Assembly: GCA_903895005.1 (NCBI GenBank)
Contig: CAITSH010000464.1
Span: forward strand, 1 to 13,013
Reading direction: 5' to 3'
Origin: an uncultured Pseudomonadota bacterium
GTDB lineage: Bacteria; Pseudomonadota; Gammaproteobacteria; Burkholderiales; SG8-39
DNA: 13,013 bases
Below, piece after piece: positions 1-6,346 of the stretch; within the stretch, counting starts at the first letter, position 1, and the number at the start of each line of letters is the position of its first letter. Below the pieces are notes generated by a model. The model saw only the letters and a list, made by a program, of their open reading frames with translations. It was not told the DNA's origin and made no database searches. A program made the translations under genes and the position numbers.

Positions 1-23
1 GCAAGATCGGCGTCGAACTGTAA
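1..23 (+). CDS. C-terminal end of an upstream gene (partial)
   Basis: One frame reads Lys-Ile-Gly-Val-Glu-Leu and then TAA at 21-23. The codons are mostly G/C-ending like the real genes here, and a 13-bp inverted repeat that could end transcription follows 17 bases later. Six codons are far too few to name a family. It could also be a chance open frame. Confidence 0.35.
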
Positions 24-40
24 GCCTGCAAGTCAGACGC

Positions 41-77
41 CGGCTGGAAACCCGCGCCAGATAAGGGTTTCCAGCCG
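41..77. terminator. 13-bp perfect inverted repeat, probable transcription stop
   Basis: CGGCTGGAAACCC (41-53) pairs perfectly with GGGTTTCCAGCCG (65-77) across an 11-base loop. It sits just after the stop codon at 21-23 and before the receptor gene at 128, the usual place for a terminator. No T-run follows on either strand, so it is not a canonical intrinsic terminator. It may act with Rho, protect an mRNA 3' end, or be an operator for the gene at 128. Confidence 0.5.
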
Positions 78-127
78 ATCAACCACGGGCAAGACCGAAC
101 AAGCCTGCCAATCGCGCCGTCGTCCGA

Positions 128-1126
128 ATGAAATTGCCGTTCCGAATCACGCGCCTTGCCGCGTTTGCAGCGACGGTATTGCCCGCCCTGCTGTGCCTGC
201 ACGGCACCAGCGCCCTCGCACAGGACGCCTGGCCGAGCCGGCCGGTGAAGATCATTGCGCCGCAGTCCCCCGGCGGCGGCGTCGACCTGGTGGCGCGCAT
301 CATCGCCGACCGCCTGCGCATTGCACTGGGGCAGACTTTCCTGATCGAGAACCAGGCCGGCGCCGGTGGCGCGATCGCCTCGCAGATGACGGCGCGCGCC
401 GCGCCCGACGGCTACACGCTGATGATCGGCTACGTCGCCACGCACGCCACCAACCCTGCGGTCAAAAAGAACCTCGGCTTTGATCCGATCAAGGACTTCA
501 CGCCGATCGCGATGATAGGCGGCACACCCAACCTGCTGGTGGTGTCAAAGTCGGTGCCGGTGAACACGCTCGCGGAGTTCATCGCCTACGCCAAGGCCAA
601 CCCGAAAAAAGTCGACTACGGCACCTCGGGTGTGGGCACGCTCAACCACCTGGTGATGGAGCAGTTCAAGCACGCCTCGGGCGTGCCCAGCATGGCCGTG
701 CCCTACAAGAGCATAGGCCAGGCCTTTACCGATTCGATGAGCGGGCAGATCCAGGTGATTTTCCCCGGGCTTGCGGCGGCGATGCCGCATGTCAAATCCG
801 GTGCCTTCAAGCCGCTGGCGGTTACCGCAGACAAGCGCCAGGCGGTGCTGCCCAATGTGCCGACCTTCAAGGAGCTCGGCTACGAGGGCTTTGAAGGCCT
901 CACCTGGTACGGCCTGATGGGCCCGGCGAAACTGCCGCCGGCAATCGTCAAACGGCTCAATGACGAAATCAACAAGATCCTCGCCTCGCCCGATTTGCGC
1001 GAGACCTTTAATGCACAAGCCCTCAACGTCATGCCCATGAGCCCGCCGCAATTCGGCAAATATGTCGCCGACGAGATCACACACTGGACCGCGGTGGCCA
1101 AGGCCAGCAAGATTGAGGCGGATTGA
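128..1126 (+). CDS. Bug/TctC family tripartite tricarboxylate transporter substrate-binding protein
   Basis: Periplasmic solute-binding protein of the Bug (TctC) family, 332 residues, a typical length. Residues 1-31 form a Sec signal peptide: basic start, hydrophobic core, and a likely cleavage after Ala-Leu-Ala at 29-31. The mature start Trp-Pro-Ser-Arg-Pro-Val and the Pro-Gly-Gly-Gly-Val-Asp ligand-loop motif at 48-53 are hallmarks of the family, as is the segment around Tyr-Gly-Thr-Ser-Gly-Val-Gly. Known members bind small carboxylates or related compounds and deliver them to a TctAB membrane pair or act as sensors. No TctA or TctB gene lies in this window, so the partner is unknown. The ATG at 128 is chosen because it gives a full signal peptide; no good Shine-Dalgarno precedes it. 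The substrate cannot be predicted. Confidence 0.93.
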   Translation: MKLPFRITRLAAFAATVLPALLCLHGTSALAQDAWPSRPVKIIAPQSPGGGVDLVARIIADRLRIALGQTFLIENQAGAGGAIASQMTARAAPDGYTLMIGYVATHATNPAVKKNLGFDPIKDFTPIAMIGGTPNLLVVSKSVPVNTLAEFIAYAKANPKKVDYGTSGVGTLNHLVMEQFKHASGVPSMAVPYKSIGQAFTDSMSGQIQVIFPGLAAAMPHVKSGAFKPLAVTADKRQAVLPNVPTFKELGYEGFEGLTWYGLMGPAKLPPAIVKRLNDEINKILASPDLRETFNAQALNVMPMSPPQFGKYVADEITHWTAVAKASKIEAD

Positions 1127-1200
1127 TTGAGGTTGCATCACGAGTATCCACGCGATTGACCGGCAAAGCATGACCGACTTCAACGCGGCGACCAACTAAC

Positions 1201-1374
1201 TCCCTCCCCCTTGACGGGGGAGGGTTGGGGAGAGGGTGAATGGTCGTTATTGCGAAAAGCCCCTCTCCCCGTCCCTGCCTTGCAGGGCGCGCGTCGGCCG
1301 GTAGGCCGATGCCGCTCGGTCGGCGCGGAGTTACACTCCGCGAAACCCCGACTTCGCCCCGCAGAGCGGGAGGG
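1201..1374. repeat. Intergenic block of six consecutive hairpins
   Basis: The 288-bp gap between the receptor and the MmgE/PrpD gene holds a chain of inverted repeats: CCCTCCCCC/GGGGGAGGG (1202-1210/1216-1224), GGGGAGAGGG/CCCTCTCCCC (1227-1236/1261-1270), CCCTGC/GCAGGG (1273-1278/1282-1287), TCGGCC/GGCCGA (1294-1299/1304-1309), CGCGGAGT/ACTCCGCG (1324-1331/1335-1342) and CCCGC/GCGGG (1358-1362/1366-1370). The left part resembles the C-rich/G-rich repeats scattered between genes in many proteobacteria, which give spurious translations rich in Pro-Ser-Pro. It is probably a dispersed non-coding repeat that may also end or attenuate transcription from 128-1126. No gene is visible in it. Confidence 0.7.
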
Positions 1375-1414
1375 AACGTACTGACAAACTGACGCGCGAC
1401 AACGCATATCAAAA

Positions 1415-2788
1415 ATGAACAAGCCCCTCCCCAAAATCTCCGTCTCCGAACAACTCGCCGCCGCCTTCTCGTCCATGCCCGCGGCGCTGCCCGCGAAGGT
1501 CACCACCATGTGCGATGCGGTGATGATGGATGTGGCGGGCCTGTGCGTCGCGGCGCGCAATGCCGACTTCGTGCTGGCCACGGCCACGGCGACCTCCGAG
1601 CCGGGTGACTGCACCATGATCGGCCACGCCGGCGGCTTTAATGTCGCCACAGCTGCACTTGTCAACGGCACCGCGGCCCACGGCGAGGATTACGACGACA
1701 CCTACGAGGGCGGGCCGATACACGCAGGCGTGGTGATCATCCCGGCGGTGCTGGCCGCCGCAGAGGCGCACAAGCTGTCGGGTGCCGACATCGCGCGCGG
1801 CATTGCCATCGGCTGCGAGACCATGTGCCGGCTGTGCCCGGTTGCGCCCAAGCTCGTGCACAAGGCCGGCTTTCATCCGACCGCGGTATTCGGCGCGCTG
1901 GGTGCGGCGGCAGGCGTGGCCTCGGCACTGCGGCTCTCTGACAAGGACTGGGTCAATGCGCTTGGCATCGCCGGCAGCATGGCATCAGGGATTATCGAAT
2001 ACCTCGCCGAGGGCGCCTGGACCAAGCGCATGCATCCGGGCTGGGCGGCGCAGGCGGGCTATCGCGCGGCGCGCATGGCGCAGGCGGGCTTTACCGGACC
2101 GCGCACGCTGTTCGACGGTGAGCACGGGTTCTTTCATGCCTTTGCCAACAAGGATGACTGCGACTTCACCGCCATGCTTGCCGGTGCCGGACACGAATGG
2201 CTGTCGGCGGACATCGCCTTCAAGCCCTATGCCTGCGGCACCATGGCCCACCCCTATATCGACTGCGCGCGCAAGCTGGTTGCAGAGGGCGTGAAGCCCG
2301 CCGACATCGCCAAAATCGAATGCGAGACCGCGGAGGGCATCGTCCACCGCCTGTGGGAACCGCTGGCGGCAAAGCAGAACCCGCTCAACGGCTATGCCGC
2401 CAAGTTCAGCATTCCCTACGCCATTGCGGTGGGCATGCTGCGCGATGATGCGGGCCTGCTTGGTTACGAAGAGGCCGTGGTGCACGACCCGGCGGTGCGC
2501 GCGCTTGCGGGCAAGGTCAGCTACATCATTGATCCTGCCAACCCCTACCCGAAGCAGTTCACCGGCCATGTGTGCGTAACGCTCAAGAACGGCGGAGTGC
2601 GCGAAGCCCGCCAGGGATTTTTCCGCGGCGGGCGCGATGCGCCAATGGCTCCTGAGGCGCTCGAGGCCAAGTTCATCGCCAACTGCATCTACGGCGGCTG
2701 GGATACCACGCGGGCGAAGCGGGCACTCACCCTACTGCGTTCGGTGCGCGCCGCCACGCGCATCGACCTGACCGAACTGCGAGGCTGA
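1415..2788 (+). CDS. MmgE/PrpD family protein
   Basis: Member of the MmgE/PrpD superfamily, 457 residues, full length. Known members include 2-methylcitrate dehydratase (PrpD) and cis-aconitate decarboxylase, cytoplasmic enzymes acting on polycarboxylates. Family signatures are visible: Asn-Gly-Thr-Ala-Ala-His followed by Glu-Asp-Tyr-Asp-Asp (84-95), His103, Gly-Phe-His-Pro-Thr (152-156), the Lys-Arg-Met-His-Pro-Gly-Trp-Ala-Ala-Gln segment (204-213), and Lys-Pro-Tyr-Ala-Cys-Gly (270-275). Many family members sit in catabolic clusters beside Bug receptors and have no assigned substrate; this one fits that pattern. No other methylcitrate-cycle gene (citrate synthase, aconitase, lyase) is present, so a PrpD role in propionate use is not supported. 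No Shine-Dalgarno is evident before the ATG. The stop lies two bases before the next gene, so the two are probably co-translated. Confidence 0.88.
   Translation: MNKPLPKISVSEQLAAAFSSMPAALPAKVTTMCDAVMMDVAGLCVAARNADFVLATATATSEPGDCTMIGHAGGFNVATAALVNGTAAHGEDYDDTYEGGPIHAGVVIIPAVLAAAEAHKLSGADIARGIAIGCETMCRLCPVAPKLVHKAGFHPTAVFGALGAAAGVASALRLSDKDWVNALGIAGSMASGIIEYLAEGAWTKRMHPGWAAQAGYRAARMAQAGFTGPRTLFDGEHGFFHAFANKDDCDFTAMLAGAGHEWLSADIAFKPYACGTMAHPYIDCARKLVAEGVKPADIAKIECETAEGIVHRLWEPLAAKQNPLNGYAAKFSIPYAIAVGMLRDDAGLLGYEEAVVHDPAVRALAGKVSYIIDPANPYPKQFTGHVCVTLKNGGVREARQGFFRGGRDAPMAPEALEAKFIANCIYGGWDTTRAKRALTLLRSVRAATRIDLTELRG
2781..2784 (+). promoter_or_regulatory. Ribosome binding site for the SDR gene
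   Basis: GAGG lies inside the last codons of the MmgE/PrpD gene, six bases before the ATG at 2791. It supports that start and translational coupling of the pair. Confidence 0.55.
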
Positions 2789-2790
2789 AT

Positions 2791-3552
2791 ATGGACAGCA
2801 AACCACTCAAGGGCAAGGTCGCGCTCGTCACCGGCGCCGGACGCAACATCGGCCGCGCAATCGCGCTGATGCTCTCCGATGCCGGCGCGAAGGTCGCGGT
2901 CAACGTGCGCTCCAGCCGCGAAGAAGGCGAAGCCGTGGTGGCCGAGATCAACGCACGCGGCGGTGAAGCGCTGCTGAGCATGGCTGATGTCACGGATCGC
3001 GCCGCGGTGGATGCCATGGTCGGGGCGATTACCAAGCGTTTCGGCCGCATCGACATCCTGGTCAACAACGCGGCGGTCCGCCACGAAGCTCATTTCGGTG
3101 AAATGAGCTTTGCCGACTGGCGCAGCGCGCAGGCGGTGTGCCTCGATGGCGCATTCCATTGCACGCAGGCGGCGTTGGCGCTGCTGCGCGAGAGCGGCTC
3201 GGGAGCGGTGATCAACATCGGCGGACTCACGGCGCAGACCGGTGCGGCCAAGCGCGTGCACGTGGTCACGGCCAAGGCGGCGCTGGGCGGCTTCACGCGC
3301 GCCCTCGCCCACGAACTCGCGGAATTCAATATCACCGTGAACTGCGTGTCGCCGGGCATGGTCGATACCGAACGCAAACAAGGCAGCGCCACTGCCAAAC
3401 CCGACCATCACGCCAAGCACAAGCCACTGTTAGGGCGGCGCGGCCACCCCGATGAAATCGCCGCAAGCGTGCTATGGCTCGCCGGCCCCGGCGGACGCTT
3501 CACCACCGGGCAAACGATTCACATCAACGGCGGGGCGTATCTGGGTAGCTGA
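2791..3552 (+). CDS. Short-chain dehydrogenase/reductase (SDR) fold protein with degenerate active site
   Basis: Classical SDR fold, 253 residues. The Rossmann glycine motif is Thr-Gly-Ala-Gly-Arg-Asn-Ile-Gly (14-21), with Asp66 (for adenine) and Asn-Asn-Ala-Ala (92-95) in place. The C-terminal Ser-Pro-Gly-Met-Val-Asp-Thr (187-193) and Gly-Gln-Thr-Ile-His-Ile-Asn-Gly-Gly (240-248) motifs are also typical, so NAD(P) binding looks intact. Gap-free alignment by eye to the FabG active-site segment puts Gly145 at the catalytic Ser, Val158 at the catalytic Tyr, and Cys117 at the structural Asn; only Lys162 of the Asn-Ser-Tyr-Lys tetrad remains. The codons (TGC 3139-3141, GGA 3223-3225, GTG 3262-3264) read cleanly and the frame is open, so this is not a frameshift artefact. 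It may be a binding or regulatory pseudoenzyme, or an enzyme with a different mechanism. It is probably co-transcribed with the MmgE/PrpD gene. Confidence 0.9.
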   Translation: MDSKPLKGKVALVTGAGRNIGRAIALMLSDAGAKVAVNVRSSREEGEAVVAEINARGGEALLSMADVTDRAAVDAMVGAITKRFGRIDILVNNAAVRHEAHFGEMSFADWRSAQAVCLDGAFHCTQAALALLRESGSGAVINIGGLTAQTGAAKRVHVVTAKAALGGFTRALAHELAEFNITVNCVSPGMVDTERKQGSATAKPDHHAKHKPLLGRRGHPDEIAASVLWLAGPGGRFTTGQTIHINGGAYLGS

Positions 3553-3563
3553 GCAGGCGATAC

Positions 3564-3589
3564 GCTTAAAACCCGCGCCCGGCGCGGGT
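3564..3589 (-). terminator. Intrinsic terminator of the minus-strand molybdopterin-subunit gene
   Basis: ACCCGCGC (3571-3578) pairs with GCGCGGGT (3582-3589) around a three-base loop. Read on the minus strand the GC-rich stem runs straight into TTTT and then AAGC. That is a short but proper intrinsic terminator for the gene ending at 3670. On the plus strand it could also slow transcription leaving the SDR gene, although no T-run follows there. The rest of the 117-bp convergent gap shows nothing else. Confidence 0.6.
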
Positions 3590-3669
3590 GTTGTCCATCC
3601 CGCGCGTGCCTTTCAGACAGAAAGCAGCTGCGGGCGGCCGTGATTCGCGAAGGGCCCTGGTCTGGACGA

Positions 3670-6030
3670 TTACGGTATGCGGCCCAGGGCGCGCAACAGG
3701 CGTTCGGGTGTGATCGGCAAATCGGTGATTTCCGCCCGCAGCGGTGCCAGTGCGTCATTGACGGCATTTACCACGGCAGCGGCGGCGCCGACGATGCCGG
3801 CCTCGCCCACGCCCTTGCCACCCAGCAGGGTGTCCGGAACGGGGGTCTCGATATGTTCAATTTCGATATCCGGCATGTCTGCGGCCATGGGCACGAGGTA
3901 ATCGGCCATCGTGGCCGACAGCAGCTGGCCCTGCTCGTCATAGAGGCACTCTTCGAACAGCGCCGCACCTATGCCCTGGACGACCGCGCCGCGAATCTGT
4001 TCGTCAACCAGCATCGGGTTGACGACACGCCCGCAATCTTCGACGACCCAATGCCGAAGCAGGCGCACAAACCCCGACTCCGGATCGATCTCGACCAGGC
4101 TTGCCTGGATGCCGTTGGCCACGAGGTAGGGACGCTTCGAGGCATAGTGCTCGGTGACCATGGGATCGGTCGGAACATCACGGGGCATCAGATGCTGGCG
4201 GTAATGCATGGTGAAGCCGATCTCGGCGAGCGTGAGCGCGCGGTCGGTGCCGCGTACGCGCACCCGGCTGTCGATCAGCTCCAGATCCCCGACCGATGAC
4301 TCGAGCATGCTCGCCCCCGCGGCAAGAATGCGTTCGCGCAATCCCCGCGCTGCGAGCAGCGCGGCCTCTCCGCCGATGGCAAGGCCGCGCGAAGCATAAG
4401 TGCCGCCCCCCATCGGAGTGACTGCGGTATCCCCGTGCACGATACTGACCGAATCAAACGGTACGGCAAGCGTTTGCGCAACAAGTTGTGCGAGGCCGAC
4501 CTCAAGGCCCTGGCCCTGAAATTGAGAACTGGTGATGCAGGTTACAGAACCGGTCGGCTCCAGCCGGACGCTGCAGCCGTCGCTGGCTGCTATCGCAATG
4601 CCGGCGTTGCCGTAAAACATCGGCCCGGTTGCCGATGCCTCGACAAAGCATGCGAAGCCGATGCCAAGGTGGCGCCCGCTCCGCCGTGCCTCCGCCTGTT
4701 CGGCGCGCAATTGCGGGTAGTTCATCATCTCCAGCAGCCGGTCGTGGCAGGCGGCAAACGTCAGCTCGCCGCCCATGTCGACGCCGCCCGCGGAGATGTT
4801 TCCGGAAACGGCGGCGCTGCGATAGTTGCGCCGCCTGAATTCGGCCGGATCCATCTGGAGTTTTCGCGCGGCGGCATCCACCAGCATCTCGGTAACCGCG
4901 CAGCCTATCGGTTGCCCGACGCCCCGGTAAGATCCGACATGGGGCTTGTTTTGGAATGCAATGCGAAGATGCGCGTCCAGTGAATGCGCGGCATAGGGGG
5001 CGCCGATCATCGAGATGGCGTGAAGTCCCTCGAGCACACTGGTGCGCGGATAGGCGGAAAAAGCGCCCGCCTCCATGACGTCGTCGGTGGAAAAGCCGCG
5101 GATGATGCCGTTCTCATCGCAGGCGATCGCCGCGCTGATCTGATGCGCCCGGGCATGGTTGTCACTCGCGAACGCTTCGAGGCGGTCGCAGATGAATTTA
5201 ACCGGCTTGCCAAGCAGCACGGCGGCCGCGCAAACCGCCATCTCGTCGTCATAGGCATGAAGCTTGATGCCGAAACCACCGCCGACGTCGGGGACCACAA
5301 CACGCACGCGGTGTTCACCCAGGCCAAGTTGCGCCGCCAGGATGGCGCGCATCTGATGGGGAATCTGCGTCGATGCGTGGACCGTGAGGGTTCCTTGTGT
5401 CGGGTCGAAGTCAGCCAGGATCGCTCGGCCCTCAAGCGGAACACCGGTGTGGCGCGGGAAACGCAGTTGCCGGCGTTCCACATGGTCAGCCTTGTCAAAG
5501 GCCGCCTGCGGGTCTGCGGTGCGGATCCGGTGTTCGAAGAGCAGATTGGACCCCAGTTCGGGGTGCAGCACCGACGCGCCCTCGGCGAGCGCGTCGGCGG
5601 CGTTCGTGAGCGCCGGATGGCTTTCCCATTCGACCTCGATCAAGGCGACCGCGTCCTCGGCGATTGCGCGCGATGCGGCGATAACCAGCACAACCGGTTG
5701 TCCCTGCCAGAGCGCCCTTTCCCGGGCGAGCGCCGGTTGGGGAGGGGAGCGGTGACCCGGGATCAGTTTGAAGGTCGTTGTCCAGGGCTTGCAGACGGAG
5801 AGAATCTCATCGGCCGTGTACACCGCGCTGACCCCGGGCAACCGACGGGCCTGGTCGAGCGCGATCGAAACGATGCGTGCGTGCGCATGGGGGCTGCGCA
5901 AAAAGGCCGCGTGCAACAGGCCCGGAACGCGCAAGTCGTCGGTGTAGCGGCCGCGGCCCGATGTAAATTGTCGTGCCTTGGGCCGGGCGATCGACTGACC
6001 GATCAGGCTGCCATCGTTAGGGCGTGTCAT
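3670..6030 (-). CDS. Xanthine dehydrogenase/CO dehydrogenase-family molybdopterin-binding large subunit
   Basis: Large catalytic subunit of the xanthine oxidase (molybdenum hydroxylase) family, 786 residues, the usual length for CoxL-like proteins. The N-terminal a/b hammerhead domain (about 15-125: Gly-Arg-Tyr-Thr-Asp-Asp, then Arg-Ser-Pro-His-Ala-His) is followed by the cofactor domains. Gly-Gly-Gly-Phe-Gly is at 250-254, the active-site loop Ser-Tyr-Arg-Gly-Val-Gly-Gln at 367-373, Gln-Phe-Gln-Gly-Gln-Gly at 503-508, and the catalytic Glu743 in Gly-Val-Gly-Glu-Ala-Gly. The loop lacks the Cys of true CO dehydrogenase (Ala-Tyr-x-Cys-Ser-Phe-Arg), so this is a form II-like hydroxylase of unknown substrate. 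It ends in Gln373 where form II usually has Arg. Family members normally work with an FAD subunit and a 2Fe-2S subunit; neither is adjacent. No strong Shine-Dalgarno precedes the ATG. Confidence 0.9.
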   Translation of the reverse strand: MTRPNDGSLIGQSIARPKARQFTSGRGRYTDDLRVPGLLHAAFLRSPHAHARIVSIALDQARRLPGVSAVYTADEILSVCKPWTTTFKLIPGHRSPPQPALARERALWQGQPVVLVIAASRAIAEDAVALIEVEWESHPALTNAADALAEGASVLHPELGSNLLFEHRIRTADPQAAFDKADHVERRQLRFPRHTGVPLEGRAILADFDPTQGTLTVHASTQIPHQMRAILAAQLGLGEHRVRVVVPDVGGGFGIKLHAYDDEMAVCAAAVLLGKPVKFICDRLEAFASDNHARAHQISAAIACDENGIIRGFSTDDVMEAGAFSAYPRTSVLEGLHAISMIGAPYAAHSLDAHLRIAFQNKPHVGSYRGVGQPIGCAVTEMLVDAAARKLQMDPAEFRRRNYRSAAVSGNISAGGVDMGGELTFAACHDRLLEMMNYPQLRAEQAEARRSGRHLGIGFACFVEASATGPMFYGNAGIAIAASDGCSVRLEPTGSVTCITSSQFQGQGLEVGLAQLVAQTLAVPFDSVSIVHGDTAVTPMGGGTYASRGLAIGGEAALLAARGLRERILAAGASMLESSVGDLELIDSRVRVRGTDRALTLAEIGFTMHYRQHLMPRDVPTDPMVTEHYASKRPYLVANGIQASLVEIDPESGFVRLLRHWVVEDCGRVVNPMLVDEQIRGAVVQGIGAALFEECLYDEQGQLLSATMADYLVPMAADMPDIEIEHIETPVPDTLLGGKGVGEAGIVGAAAAVVNAVNDALAPLRAEITDLPITPERLLRALGRIP

Positions 6031-6097
6031 AGCATGGCGCTTTCAGCGTGCTGCCAGACCGCCATGGACGGGAAGCCGTTTCTGGTGGAGAATTTTT

Positions 6098-6111
6098 CTG
6101 TCGCGCGACAG
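6098..6111. promoter_or_regulatory. Perfect 14-bp palindrome, candidate operator
   Basis: CTGTCGCGCGACAG is a perfect palindrome preceded by TTTTT on the plus strand. It lies 68-81 bases upstream of the molybdopterin-subunit start and more than 230 bases from the ligase start, so if it is a regulator site it more likely serves the former. One copy of the GTACCGG direct repeat overlaps its last base. No regulator gene is nearby to assign. Confidence 0.35.
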
Positions 6112-6334
6112 TACCGGGTGGGCTCTGGCATTCTTGGGGTTGTACCGGATTGTCGTCTTTGCGCAAGCTGCCGGCGTAAAATCAGGATTGAAAGGCGGGG
6201 GAACGGTGAGAGGTAAGGTACAGATCACACACCCTCACGTTCCGCTGAAATACTAACATGTGGCGGCGTCCGGATCGGTGGCATTGCGGATGCGGCAAGG
6301 GCACTAAAAGCGTATTGGCTCATAGATAAGATTA

Positions 6335-6340
6335 AGGGAG
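6335..6340 (+). promoter_or_regulatory. Ribosome binding site fixing a GTG start
   Basis: AGGGAG ends six bases before GTG at 6347. It is one of the best Shine-Dalgarno matches in the window and decides the GTG as the ligase start. The next in-frame ATGs are far downstream, inside the conserved N-terminal domain. Confidence 0.65.
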
Positions 6341-6346
6341 ATTCCG

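Larger units (their letters stand above)
6031..6346. other. Divergent spacer without a gene
   Basis: This 316-bp spacer lies between the divergent starts of the molybdopterin subunit and the acyl-CoA ligase, so it must hold both promoters. It contains a 14-bp palindrome (6098-6111) and a direct repeat GTACCGG at 6111-6117 and 6142-6148, 31 bp apart. The part next to the ligase is relatively AT-rich. No convincing -35/-10 pair or conserved short reading frame was found. Confidence 0.5.

Noticed and set aside
1180..1671. Minus-strand frame across the hairpin block with a Pro-Ser-Pro rich segment
   Set aside because: The peptide is the translation of a dispersed intergenic repeat and then runs antisense into the MmgE/PrpD gene. 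It is a known kind of spurious protein.
128..3552. 2-methylcitrate (propionate) pathway locus because of the PrpD-like protein
   Set aside because: No methylcitrate synthase, lyase or aconitase is present. MmgE/PrpD proteins beside Bug receptors are common and of undefined function.
3670..6030. Aerobic carbon monoxide dehydrogenase
   Set aside because: The active-site loop lacks the Ala-Tyr-x-Cys-Ser-Phe-Arg signature and its essential Cys, and CoxM and CoxS genes are absent.
6139..6170. Minus-strand sigma-70 promoter (TTGCGC, 16 bases, TACAAC) for the molybdopterin subunit
   Set aside because: Only three of six -35 and four of six -10 bases match; not better than chance in a spacer of this size.
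4984..6216. 410-residue plus-strand open frame opposite the molybdopterin subunit
   Set aside because: Low-complexity, Arg/Gly/Asp-rich translation with no family motif, lying antisense to a gene with all catalytic motifs. Long antisense frames are expected in GC-rich DNA.
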